Below, one piece after another: positions 1 to 9,343 of a stretch of DNA of 64,000 nucleotides (position 1 is the stretch's first letter; each line of letters opens with the position of its first letter). This DNA is from Saccharomycopsis fibuligera x Saccharomycopsis cf. fibuligera. Lineage: Eukaryota > Ascomycota > Saccharomycetes > Ascoideales > Saccharomycopsidaceae. The translations under genes and the position numbers were made by a program. The stretch spans positions 930,001-994,000 of the forward strand of contig CP012813.1 in NCBI GenBank assembly GCA_001936135.1. The letters are read 5' to 3'. The notes under the pieces were generated by a model. That model was not told where the DNA came from and ran no database searches. It saw only the letters and a list, made by a program, of their open reading frames with translations.

Positions 1-111
1 AGAAAGTACAAGCCGAAATACCCATCGATATCGATAAGAACTATAACAATACGCGTTTAAAAGTACTTAGTAGAGAACTACCCTTTTAAACACAAAAAGT
101 ATACAAAAATT

Positions 112-193
112 GGTAACGTGGCCGAGAGGTCTAAGGCGCCAGGTTAAGGTCCTGGTATCTTCGGATGCGCGAGTTCGAATCTCGCCGTTATCA
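112..193 (+). tRNA. tRNA-Leu (anticodon AAG)
   Basis: The sequence folds as a class II tRNA. The acceptor stem is GGTAACG paired with CGTTATC (one G-T pair), followed by discriminator base A. The anticodon stem CCAGG/CCTGG encloses the loop TTAAGGT, so the anticodon is AAG (read as IAG) for CUU/CUC/CUA leucine codons. A long variable arm follows, then a T arm GCGAG-TTCGAAT-CTCGC that doubles as the Pol III B box. There is no intron. Budding yeasts that decode CUN-Leu with an AAG tRNA include the CUG-Ser clade; this supports that placement but does not prove it. The CCA end is not encoded, as usual for eukaryotes. Confidence 0.95.
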
Positions 194-196
194 TTA

Positions 197-201
197 TTTT
201 T
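197..201 (+). terminator. Pol III T-run terminator of tRNA-Leu
   Basis: A run of five T begins four bases after the discriminator base, where RNA polymerase III normally terminates. Confidence 0.7.
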
Positions 202-1166
202 GGCACAATTATATCTATTGATATTTTTGAGGATATTTTTTGCAGATACATTGTTTAGATGTCACACGTACACGATGTGTCAGTTTAAGCTTTGCCAGTT
301 TCATTTTCATGCGTGAGCAATCTGAATTGTCCTATTACCAATCTAAAGACGCACTGCGTGGTTCATTGGAAGCATGCATTTGCCTTTGACGTTAGGATTT
401 GTTTTGAATATTGCTTAAATTAGTTTTCTGTTTCGATTTGTTTTTCAAGTTTTTTAGGAACGTGCTATCTCTTTCTCTTTTACAAAGTTACAGATACGAT
501 ATTAACTGTTCACATGATAGATATTCTGTGGGTTGTGTATTTTTCAGATTAGAAAGAGCTAGCACTTACCAGTACCATCCTGAACGATGACTGTATTTAT
601 ATGCAAATTGAAAGCTCGCTTTTATTGTTGCTTTGGAACTGTTGTTTTTACAGATTTTCAGTGCATTGTGTTACAGAAGTTAAAGTATACCTATATGTTG
701 ATGGCTATGCAGATTCGCCAGACTGATCTCCTCTGCAACACAAAAAGAAGGCATAATATCTTATTTGCCTGAGAAAATTGACAACATTTAACTCCTGCAA
801 TTTTTTCTTTTTATATTCATTTTCAACTACTTGTTTCATGCTTACATATATCAGGATTTACAGGAAACGACCCATAGGCCTAGTCTTAATACTGTAACAC
901 TTAAGGTATACGCCATCCTTACCTGCGGTACATACATACTCACATTTGCTTGGAGGCCCCGTGATATGCCCGTGATTTATACATTGGCCCAAGTGCACAC
1001 AAAACAGTTTTTGCTTTCATTTATTTGGCAGCGCTGTCAATATCACGACGCTTTGGCTCCATTAACCAAAAGAAAGGACAAGACCATTGTAACGCTCTCT
1101 TATTCCACCCATTATTTGGTTTCAATTGCAATCATAAATACATTAAAAGTACAAAATTAAGCTAAA
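202..1166. other. Intergenic, tRNA-Leu to TVP18
   Basis: The only open frames here are of chance size (for example 831-1160) with no recognisable domain. The stretch presumably holds the TVP18 promoter. I see no repeat or other structure. Confidence 0.6.
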
Positions 1167-1679
1167 ATGGCCCTAGATATCTCTGTTCTAAAACACTTCG
1201 TTAGTGTTGAAAGTTTAAAAGAAGATGCAAAGAGTCGTAACTTTAGTGTTTACGGAAAATGGTTGGGGATCGTGACAGTGATCCTTGGGTTAGCATTGGG
1301 TATCAGCAATATTTTCCGGTTTGACTTGATAATCATATTCTCAATCATTGCAATTGTTGAAGCAGTATTGGTGTTGTTAGTGGAGCTTCCATTCTTGTTA
1401 AAGATCTGTCCATTCACAGCCGGTTTTACAGATGTCATGAACAAGTTTAATGCCAATTGGCCAAGAGTTGGCTTTTATGTTATACTAGCCGTTATTCAAT
1501 GGCTTTCGTTAATCATTAAAGCAACCTCATTGATTGCTTTAGCAGTTATATGGACGATTGTTGCCGTGTTTTACGCATTGTCAGCTTTTGCTCATCAAGA
1601 GTTCCATAACAGTTCCAACTCTGGTGGCACTGCTGCTGCTTCGGATATTCCACCAAGTGCTATAAGACAGATCCTTTAA
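1167..1679 (+). CDS. TVP18: Golgi membrane protein Tvp18
   Basis: The product has 170 aa, close to the 167 aa of S. cerevisiae Tvp18. It reads as a small tetraspan protein with hydrophobic segments at roughly residues 30-50, 53-76, 100-118 and 120-140. Conserved stretches that I recognise include NFSVYGKW, GISNIF, VELPFLLKICP and YVILAVIQWLS. The family resides in late Golgi vesicles with Tvp23/Yip proteins and has an auxiliary role in vesicle trafficking. The start ATG at 1167 directly precedes the conserved N-terminus. The C-terminal 20 residues are Ser/Gly/Ala-rich and variable. Confidence 0.93.
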   Translation: MALDISVLKHFVSVESLKEDAKSRNFSVYGKWLGIVTVILGLALGISNIFRFDLIIIFSIIAIVEAVLVLLVELPFLLKICPFTAGFTDVMNKFNANWPRVGFYVILAVIQWLSLIIKATSLIALAVIWTIVAVFYALSAFAHQEFHNSSNSGGTAAASDIPPSAIRQIL

Positions 1680-2462
1680 GCAGCATAAATAATTTGAATT
1701 GTATCTTTTGTGAAATCTTTGTTTTATTTAGGAATTTATGTTGTTTACAAGCTACGAAAGGGCACATCAATGATTACTATCAAAAAGCGGAAATTTTTCT
1801 CGTGAAGTATAGATGTTGTTAAAAAGAAGAAGATGATATGGCTAGTTCAGAAGCAACAGGTTGTTTTCTCAGTAATACCCATCTTCGTTTGCTTTAGAAG
1901 TGCGTCTTAGATGTGCATATATTACATCCGGAGGGGTGTTAGCTTCTAGAACAGATGCTTTTTGCAATTTTAATCTGTTGGCTTACCTTAATTTTATTGT
2001 TTTTATTTTACTTTTCGTTTACAAAACTTTCTTACGTCCCAATTTTTTTCCTGTCTTGTTTATGTTTATATTAGTGTTGATGTTTCTGATCGGCAGGTGT
2101 ACCAATCTCGCAAATAAACTGTATCTTATAGTCTTTAAGACTGTTGGCTATTTGGTTTCAGTAGAGCCGTCATCTGCAAATCCACATGACTGGCTGACGA
2201 TGCACGGTCGAAGGTCTCGCGATACCGGAAATCCATCTCAGAAAAAAAAGAATCCTATCACCGCTTCTCATCGCTTTCTGCTGTTCTGCTTCGTTTTGAT
2301 ACTCAACCAAATGATTTTGCCTTCACCAACTTGACTAATCTCCTTTTTTATTTACACTTCTTTACGATATTACTTTACTTACCCTCGTTGTGCCTGTACT
2401 ACTCCTCTATAATATCACAAAGAGATAGCTAATTGTTTTTCCTGTTCTCGAATCAAGCTATA
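1680..2462. other. Intergenic, TVP18 3' end and promoter of CHY-RING gene
   Basis: No gene is supported. An open frame at 1900-2334 has only a GTG start and T-rich composition. The upstream half is T-rich on the + strand, as expected for a yeast 3' region followed by a promoter. Confidence 0.6.
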
Positions 2463-5400
2463 ATGAATGTCGGTCATGACTATGACCATGACTTACCAAA
2501 CCCATCGGACGCAAAGTCTCACAATATAGACGAAGAATCAGATTATGCATCAGATCAAGTGGATCAGGATAAAGCGGTTCATCCAGGAAGTACAACTCCA
2601 GACTCCAAAACACCGGTGGATAAAGAGTTTTTGGGGTTTTCTTTGCCGCTGATAAACTTACTATGGAGTAATCCGCCAGAAAATCTGCGCTCTGCTGCTA
2701 ATCTTGATTCTAGCAAGCTTGCGTCCAATAATGATAAAGTGAACAATAGCCAAGATGAAGATTCTGCAAATGTTGATGATACTGTGATTTCAGACACGAT
2801 TGCGGGCAATCAAGATTTCTATTCTACAAGAAAAGAGCAGCTACAAACATTTGTCAATGATTTATCCAATGGGTTTTCATTAAAGCTAGCTTTTCAAAAA
2901 TTCAAATACCTTCGAACCACCAGTGGAGCTTCGCTAAAGCTTCCGAGTTTGACCAAATTTGTTTCGGACTCTTACTATAATTCCATTGTGCCCCAAAATG
3001 ATGAGAGAGATGTGTCATCATTCAATGGTGATACTGAAAACAAAAATGAGGGTAATAATAGTACTCTCGAACCAAGTGGCGTTGATCCTGTGGTTCAACC
3101 GAGAATTCCACCCATTGTAGATGAGGTGATTTATCCCAAAACCAGGAAAAAAAAGAAGAAGGGCAAAAAGTTAAATCGTAAACTGAAGAAAAATAGCAAG
3201 AGAAATATATCTTTATCAGAGCCAGACTTGCTATCAGAATCCGATTCAAATTATTATTTTTCGGGAAATGAGAATGATAATTTGGACATTTTGAAGTTGT
3301 TCAGTGATCATTCAGAATACATCAAATTGACTGATGAGGAGTACAAGCATCCTGCTTTACTACGAAAGAGGATCCTTGCAATTACAAATATTACTAATTT
3401 GAGTGATAAACATAAAGGTCAGTTAGTTCAAAGATTGATGCTCGGGAGAAGCTATAATGGACGCGGCAATAAAATCAACCTAGAATCTTCAAGTAATCTT
3501 TCTCCAATGTCGGTACGAATCAACAATTTATACAGTAACGGTAGTGACGGTACATCTGTACGAGAAAATTATATGGGTGGGCTTACTGCTGAAGAATTCG
3601 ATGAGGAAGAAGATGAAGATATAGAGGAAGAAGAAGAAGATGGTGAAGAAGAAGAAGAAGAAGACGATGATGAAGAATACGAAGAAGAAGATGAGGAGGA
3701 ACTTAGAGAAAGTTTGAAAAACAATAAGGTTACAGGATTGCTGACATCTCGGAACAATAATAGCGATAATGCTAAAAGTGAAAATAGTGACACTAAAAAT
3801 TCCAAAACTTTATCTCCAAGTGAAAGGGTATCTTACTATGATGAAGAAAACAAAACATATGGCTGCAAACATTACCAAACGAGCTGCAAATTACAATGTC
3901 CTACCTGTCACAAATATTACGTTTGCAGAAATTGTCATGATGCAGAGGAACATACTCATGAAATGTCTAGAAAAGATGTTCATACAATTTCATGCATGGT
4001 ATGTGGCAAAATCCAACCGCCAGCAGAAGAATGCATTGACTGTGAAAATGTATTTGCTGAATATTTTTGCCCCAAATGTAAATTATATGATAATGACCCC
4101 AACAAAAATATCTATCACTGTGATGATTGTGGAATTTGCAGATTAGGTATGGGTTTAGGCATAGACTATTATCACTGTCATGGTTGTAATGCTTGTATTT
4201 CAGTATTATTGGAGAATGATCATAAGTGTATTGAAAACAGGACCAAATGCGATTGTCCCATATGCGGTGATTATATGTTTACTTCGAAAAAGAAAGTTGT
4301 GGTCATGCCATGTGGTCATGCTATTCATCAACATTGTTATGATGAGTATGTTAAAAATTACTACAAGTGCCCAATTTGCTCTAGGACTATAATTAACATG
4401 GGCGCAAGGTTTAGGGAGATTGACAACGAAATTGAAATGCAGCCAATGCCATATCCTTATAATAGTTGGAGATGTGTTATCACCTGCAATGATTGTAACA
4501 CCAAGTCAATTTGTAAATATCATATCTTAGGGCTCAAATGTGATATTTGTCATAGCTATAACACTGCACAGATCAATTTGATCAAGTCAGAAGAACAAGA
4601 AATACAAAATGATGGAATATTATCAGATGAAGGGATTACTAATACTGAATTTGAAGAAGAAGAAGATTTGACAACGGATGATTATGCAAGACTTATTGGT
4701 AATGCTTCGCAAAATAATCTCTTGAATAGTTTTTTTAACGACAATTCGGAGCTTTCGCCCTCAACTACAGGAAATGAACATGGGCCTGATTCAGATTCTT
4801 CCAATAATGGGAGCGTCAAAAATGGGAGCGATTTTTTCTTCTCCAAGAAGTATAAATACTTTAGTCAGAGCAAGAACCTTAAAAATAGCAACAACAACAA
4901 TAACAGTAAAAAGAAAAAACACAAGAGAGGCAATAGTCTTTCTCAGCACAAAAGATCAAGAAGTCGCTCCAATAGCTTACTCAGCATCAACAGTTCAAAC
5001 GAAGCGGCCAAAAACCCTAATTCTCGATCATTCACTGCCCCGGTCATCAGTAATGCATTTGCCGATAATATCAGGAACATTATCAATTCTGCCACAAGTT
5101 CCACGAACAATTATTATAATGATTTCATTCAAGCAACATTGAATAGTCTTAACGATACACATGGTGATGAAGAAGCATTCAAAGACGGTGATATTATAAA
5201 TTTCAGTAAAATTAATAATCTTAACATTAATGATTTTTTCCACCCTAAAAGTAAACAGGGAGAGCAACAACAAGAAGCAAAGAAGAAAGAAGGCACCAGC
5301 GGTTCATCGTCATTATTGACCGGGAAACTGGTGAAGGATAATGCGCAAGATCATCAAACTCTTTATGCAAATGAGTCCAACACCGGAACCGTTAATAGAA

Positions 5401-5606
5401 TGCCGTCTTTAAAAGAAGTTCTCAAAAAATGGGCCAACTCGACGGCTGGCTTATCTGACAGTGATGATTATGAGGATCAAGAAGAAGGAGAAGAGGAAGA
5501 AGATCAAAATGGGGATCTTGAACCAGATGGAAAGAAAGAGCAAGGTGAAAAGCATGAAAAATGCGATAAAGTAGTGATTGACACAACTAAAGAAATTGAA
5601 AAATAG
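2463..5606 (+). CDS. CHY/CTCHY/RING-type E3 ubiquitin ligase (RCHY1/PIRH2 family)
   Basis: This is a 1047-aa protein. The open frame reaches 2433 only through a TTG, so the ATG at 2463 is taken. From about residue 466 there are CHY zinc-finger ligands (YGCKHY, CKLQCPTC, CRNCHD), then a CTCHY finger (about 533-590, with FCPKC, CDDCGICR, YHCHGCNAC). A C3H2C3 RING follows (about 595-641, CPICGDY, MPCGHAIHQHCYDEY, CPICSR), then a zinc ribbon to about 700. This order defines the RCHY1/PIRH2 family of ubiquitin ligases. About 465 N-terminal and 350 C-terminal residues are low-complexity: Ser/Asn-rich, with a Glu/Asp tract at 3595-3710 and Lys-rich patches. The mammalian members are far shorter (about 260 aa). 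The substrate is unknown. Confidence 0.85.
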   Translation: MNVGHDYDHDLPNPSDAKSHNIDEESDYASDQVDQDKAVHPGSTTPDSKTPVDKEFLGFSLPLINLLWSNPPENLRSAANLDSSKLASNNDKVNNSQDEDSANVDDTVISDTIAGNQDFYSTRKEQLQTFVNDLSNGFSLKLAFQKFKYLRTTSGASLKLPSLTKFVSDSYYNSIVPQNDERDVSSFNGDTENKNEGNNSTLEPSGVDPVVQPRIPPIVDEVIYPKTRKKKKKGKKLNRKLKKNSKRNISLSEPDLLSESDSNYYFSGNENDNLDILKLFSDHSEYIKLTDEEYKHPALLRKRILAITNITNLSDKHKGQLVQRLMLGRSYNGRGNKINLESSSNLSPMSVRINNLYSNGSDGTSVRENYMGGLTAEEFDEEEDEDIEEEEEDGEEEEEEDDDEEYEEEDEEELRESLKNNKVTGLLTSRNNNSDNAKSENSDTKNSKTLSPSERVSYYDEENKTYGCKHYQTSCKLQCPTCHKYYVCRNCHDAEEHTHEMSRKDVHTISCMVCGKIQPPAEECIDCENVFAEYFCPKCKLYDNDPNKNIYHCDDCGICRLGMGLGIDYYHCHGCNACISVLLENDHKCIENRTKCDCPICGDYMFTSKKKVVVMPCGHAIHQHCYDEYVKNYYKCPICSRTIINMGARFREIDNEIEMQPMPYPYNSWRCVITCNDCNTKSICKYHILGLKCDICHSYNTAQINLIKSEEQEIQNDGILSDEGITNTEFEEEEDLTTDDYARLIGNASQNNLLNSFFNDNSELSPSTTGNEHGPDSDSSNNGSVKNGSDFFFSKKYKYFSQSKNLKNSNNNNNSKKKKHKRGNSLSQHKRSRSRSNSLLSINSSNEAAKNPNSRSFTAPVISNAFADNIRNIINSATSSTNNYYNDFIQATLNSLNDTHGDEEAFKDGDIINFSKINNLNINDFFHPKSKQGEQQQEAKKKEGTSGSSSLLTGKLVKDNAQDHQTLYANESNTGTVNRMPSLKEVLKKWANSTAGLSDSDDYEDQEEGEEEEDQNGDLEPDGKKEQGEKHEKCDKVVIDTTKEIEK

Positions 5607-5768
5607 GAAGGACAAGGAGTGCCCAGAACTGCAATATCTTAAGTTTTATTTACGAATATAATGATTAATGAACTTTTTTATTGTATTATACATACGATCT
5701 AAGATTTCAGTATTTGAGATTAGCAAATAAGTCTTCAAAGTATTAAATAGTAGCTCAGTATCATAAGC

Positions 5769-8549
5769 TTATGTAAGTTTTGGCGATGCTAGTTGCTTAC
5801 CAGAAGCATCTTGCTTATCGTCATTTATTGCGGGAAGTGGTGTTCCATTACCACCTCTTAATGGTTTAACAATTCTAAAGTTTAGCCCTTTCTTCTTGCT
5901 GTCATTCATATCTGGTGATGCCACTGAAAGTCTTAGTGGGTTTAAGTTTTCTCTCTCAGCATCACTTTCAAAAGCGTCATGTTGAAGTATAGTTGGGCTG
6001 ACTTCTGTTTCATGAAAAATTTCTGGTGTCATAAACTTTGTGGTCTCCAATGGTATTAACGATGTCTTGGGGGATACAAACGATGAATAGTTGAATTTGG
6101 AATCAGATACGGGAGATGTTACCGTGAAAGGTCTACTATCTTCACCTAGTTTCTTGATCGCCGAAAGCCGTTCTTTTAAAAGGTTTAATTTGGCTTCAAA
6201 TGAGGTACTTTCACTTTGAGCTTCCAACTGTTTATCTTTCACAACCGCCTCCAACGTTCTGATTCTTTCATTTCTTGTCTCCGCTATTTTCCTGGTAGTA
6301 ACGATATCTTTCTTTAAAATATTATTCTGCAATGCCATGTCTTCCAATTTATGGGCAAAACTTTCCAATGATTTTTCCAACGCCATGATTCGTTGCTTTT
6401 CGTTTCTGGTGAGGGCTTTTTTTCTCAATTGACCTTTGAGTGATTCTACTTCCAAGTCGAGGTTTGCACATTTTGTAGTCTTTTCTTTGAGGTTGCTTAT
6501 CAAAGAAGCATTGGCCAATTTCTCGATCTCAAGCTGTGATTTGAGATACTCAATTTCCTTGTGCAGGCTCTCTAAAAGTGAAACCTTTTCATCAAATTCA
6601 TCAAGTTTAAATTTCTCTAAGTTGTGCATACTAATAATTTTGCGAGATTTTGCAATTTCATTCTTCAAAGTTTGATTTTCTTTTGCTAAGCCTGAATCAT
6701 TGGACAGTATCGTATCATTCAGATGCGCAAAATCTTCAAATGTTACGTCGCTCAAGTCACCAATATCTTCAGAAATATTCCCTTTTTGGTTATTATTTGA
6801 AGAGAAATTACCGTCATCATTTATATTTGCCAGCAACTCAGTACTGTTGGCAAAATCAGCATCTTGGTTAAGCCCAAAATCTACCCATTCTTCTTGTTTT
6901 GGAGGTAAACCTTTTCTCCACAATAAAAGCTCATTCATAAGCTCACTAATGAGCTTTTCGTTCTTTTGCTTGGTTTTGGTAAGCTTCACCAAATTGCGCT
7001 TAAGCTCCTTAGGTGAAAGTTCGGTATTTATATGCGCCTTATTTTTAATTTTCTTTGCTCTCGAGCCGAATCTTAGGGTAGAAAGAGTCTCAAATGCGTT
7101 TGTCTTGGATGGCGAGCAATTAATAATTAAGCTTGTCCGCGAATTACCACCTAAAGATTCTTGTAAGATCCTAGTCAATTTAGAATCTCTATAGGGAATG
7201 TGGTGGGATTTCCCATCGGTCAACGCATTAATAACATTACCTAAAGAACTTAAAGAGCTGTTAATCTTTTTGGCTTCTTCAAGAGTCTGTCCAGAAGCAC
7301 CAGTTTTCGCAACCTTTTCGGAGCCTGCCAAATCTACCAAAAACAAGTTTCCCTTCTTCACGACACCAGTTGATAATGTTTTTTGAGTTATGACTATTTG
7401 AAATATAGCATGCGACCGTGATGATTCTTCATTCATGTTTGTTGAAGCTATTGCTCTTGAATTTGAACCTTCTTTCATTATATTATAAAGGTCGGCTGGC
7501 GTTGTAGCGTAAAGTGTTTGCAAACCTTTAACATGGATCCCATTATCTTTATCCTCGTGAATTTGTAAATTATTAGAGTCAGTAGAGCTATCTAATAAAT
7601 CTCGAATTTTCTCCATATAGATCTCCATGTAAGAAACACCAACAGTATATTCAATGTCTGACGAGCTGAGCATTATTAATTCAAAAATTGCATCAGCAAT
7701 GCGGGGGATCAATCCACGAGTTTGCTTGTCTTCAATATCACTCCCCATCATCGTATATGTTTTACCTGACCCAGTTTGGCCATAGGCTAAAATCGTACCA
7801 TTGTAACCCTGGAAAACATCGTTTACAGTCTCATTAATGCAGTACTCATATATGTCTTTCTGTGTCGAGCTTGGAGGAAAAACTCTATCAAATGTAAAAG
7901 ATGCGTGTTGGTCATTAAAATCATAGACAACAGATGTATCAGACTGGAAGTCTATAATACCACGACTTTCTTCATAATCATTAGCATTCTCATTTAAATC
8001 TGCAAGCGCTTCTTTCTCGCTTTGTGGTCTGAACCTTGCAAGAACCTTTATTCCGTTAGTGTTTGCTGTTCCATTTCCAACTGAGCTAATATTAACGTTA
8101 GAGATACTATTTTGTGCTGGTGAATTTAACTGTGATCCATAAAGCTGGACACTCGACCTTGAAGGTGACCGGCCCGGTGAGGAGATCAGATTGTTTCTTT
8201 TTGTAGGACTTGAGATTAACGGCGACGATTTGCTGGGAGATAACGCAATGTTTGGTTTGTGCTTTATCCTCGATATACTTCTGCTGTTCGGAGAAGCAGT
8301 ATTTTGATTACTGAAGTTGGCGTTTCTTCTCTTTGGGGTCCTAGGAATGGGCATCGATTTTGTGTCGGGTACATTATTTGGTAATCCGGCGGCAATATTT
8401 GTGTTGTGCATCACAGCTGATAATGTCGAGTTTCTTCGATGATGGTCAAACTTTGAAGGCGAACGCAATGACGGAGCCAAATCACTTGGATTTATGTTCT
8501 CGTTGTTTGGTGTGCTCGGCCTTTGCTCATTGATGGCAGAAGAGCTCAT
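5769..8549 (-). CDS. KIP4: Kinesin-1 (conventional) heavy chain
   Basis: The product has 926 aa. The motor domain runs from about residue 166 (IKVLARFRP) to about 505, with P-loop GQTGSGKT near 255, switch I NEESSRSHAIF and switch II DLAGSEK near 406. After it come the fungal kinesin-1 marker HINTELSPKELK, a neck-like LLLWRKGLPPKQEEWV (about 538-553) and coiled-coil stalk. Near residue 889 the sequence FRIVKPLRGG resembles the IAK autoinhibition motif of fungal kinesin-1 tails. It should be a plus-end-directed cargo motor. The first 165 residues are unusual: Ser/Pro-rich with many S/TP-K/R sites, whereas Neurospora kinesin-1 starts almost at the motor. The symbol follows the Candida name for its kinesin heavy chain. 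It is convergent with the CHY-RING gene, 162 bp apart. Confidence 0.88.
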   Translation of the reverse strand: MSSSAINEQRPSTPNNENINPSDLAPSLRSPSKFDHHRRNSTLSAVMHNTNIAAGLPNNVPDTKSMPIPRTPKRRNANFSNQNTASPNSRSISRIKHKPNIALSPSKSSPLISSPTKRNNLISSPGRSPSRSSVQLYGSQLNSPAQNSISNVNISSVGNGTANTNGIKVLARFRPQSEKEALADLNENANDYEESRGIIDFQSDTSVVYDFNDQHASFTFDRVFPPSSTQKDIYEYCINETVNDVFQGYNGTILAYGQTGSGKTYTMMGSDIEDKQTRGLIPRIADAIFELIMLSSSDIEYTVGVSYMEIYMEKIRDLLDSSTDSNNLQIHEDKDNGIHVKGLQTLYATTPADLYNIMKEGSNSRAIASTNMNEESSRSHAIFQIVITQKTLSTGVVKKGNLFLVDLAGSEKVAKTGASGQTLEEAKKINSSLSSLGNVINALTDGKSHHIPYRDSKLTRILQESLGGNSRTSLIINCSPSKTNAFETLSTLRFGSRAKKIKNKAHINTELSPKELKRNLVKLTKTKQKNEKLISELMNELLLWRKGLPPKQEEWVDFGLNQDADFANSTELLANINDDGNFSSNNNQKGNISEDIGDLSDVTFEDFAHLNDTILSNDSGLAKENQTLKNEIAKSRKIISMHNLEKFKLDEFDEKVSLLESLHKEIEYLKSQLEIEKLANASLISNLKEKTTKCANLDLEVESLKGQLRKKALTRNEKQRIMALEKSLESFAHKLEDMALQNNILKKDIVTTRKIAETRNERIRTLEAVVKDKQLEAQSESTSFEAKLNLLKERLSAIKKLGEDSRPFTVTSPVSDSKFNYSSFVSPKTSLIPLETTKFMTPEIFHETEVSPTILQHDAFESDAERENLNPLRLSVASPDMNDSKKKGLNFRIVKPLRGGNGTPLPAINDDKQDASGKQLASPKLT

Positions 8550-9343
8550 ATTTCAGGTTAAGCGCAGGCTGATCTGTTTCAAGGTTGAATCCAGCGCTTA
8601 TTTTTTTGATTAGGCACTAAGGTGCTCTCGTTTATATTGAATATTTTGATATGTGTATCGATATATGAAACAAACGTTGACAGTCCCAGCTATGCTTTGT
8701 TACTAGTCACAGGCGGTTTCTTTGAGCAGAACAGAAGGCAGCCAGAAAATAGAACAGACAAGTGACAGGAGAAACCAGGCGCCAAAAACACGGTTTATAG
8801 ATGACGCTGCTCGCGACCTTCGCGATCGTAGTGGGGTCTTTCCATGTGACATGTAGTCCGCACACCATCCTGATCGCAATGCAATAATGTCCTTGCTGGT
8901 TTTTAACATATGCTATTCTGTTTTTGAGCAACCATAGGGTTAGTGTAAGTTCAGAGTAGATACTTATTTCAATATTACCCATTTATAAATAAGTAGAAAG
9001 TGTTCTTTTTGAGAGAATTACGAAAGTGAAACGATTTCAATGATCATTTTTCACGTTTTTTCCAAAGTTTGTCTCATTTTCCATGAGACCTCATTGTCTG
9101 TCAGTCTGTGATATATTTTGTAACAAATTAAATGACTACTTGATTCAAATGGTAAGATGAATCAGAAAGAAGATTAAAGTATAAGGAAAAAACAAAAACA
9201 AGAAAATTATAAAAAATAAAAATAAAAATGAGGGATTACGATTCATAACATTAATTTTCTAATGAGCTATGTCATTTTTTATTTTGAAAATTTGAAAATT
9301 TGGAAATTTATAAGCAACGGCCATCGGAGAGCGAAAGAATAAA
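8550..9343. other. Intergenic, kinesin promoter and VMA5 3' region
   Basis: No gene is supported. The segment 8700-8880 is G+C-richer than its surroundings and contains a CGCGA-CCTT-CGCG near-palindrome. 9160-9330 is A+T-rich and probably serves VMA5 3' processing. Confidence 0.5.

Noticed and set aside
1900-2334. 144-codon frame before the CHY-RING gene
   Set aside because: Only a GTG start, T-rich low-quality composition, no recognisable motif.
5769-8549. Kip2 (kinesin-7) identity for the kinesin, because of the N-terminal extension
   Set aside because: The neck and tail (NTELSPKELK, WRKGLPPKQEEWV, IVKPLRGG) are conventional kinesin-1 features.
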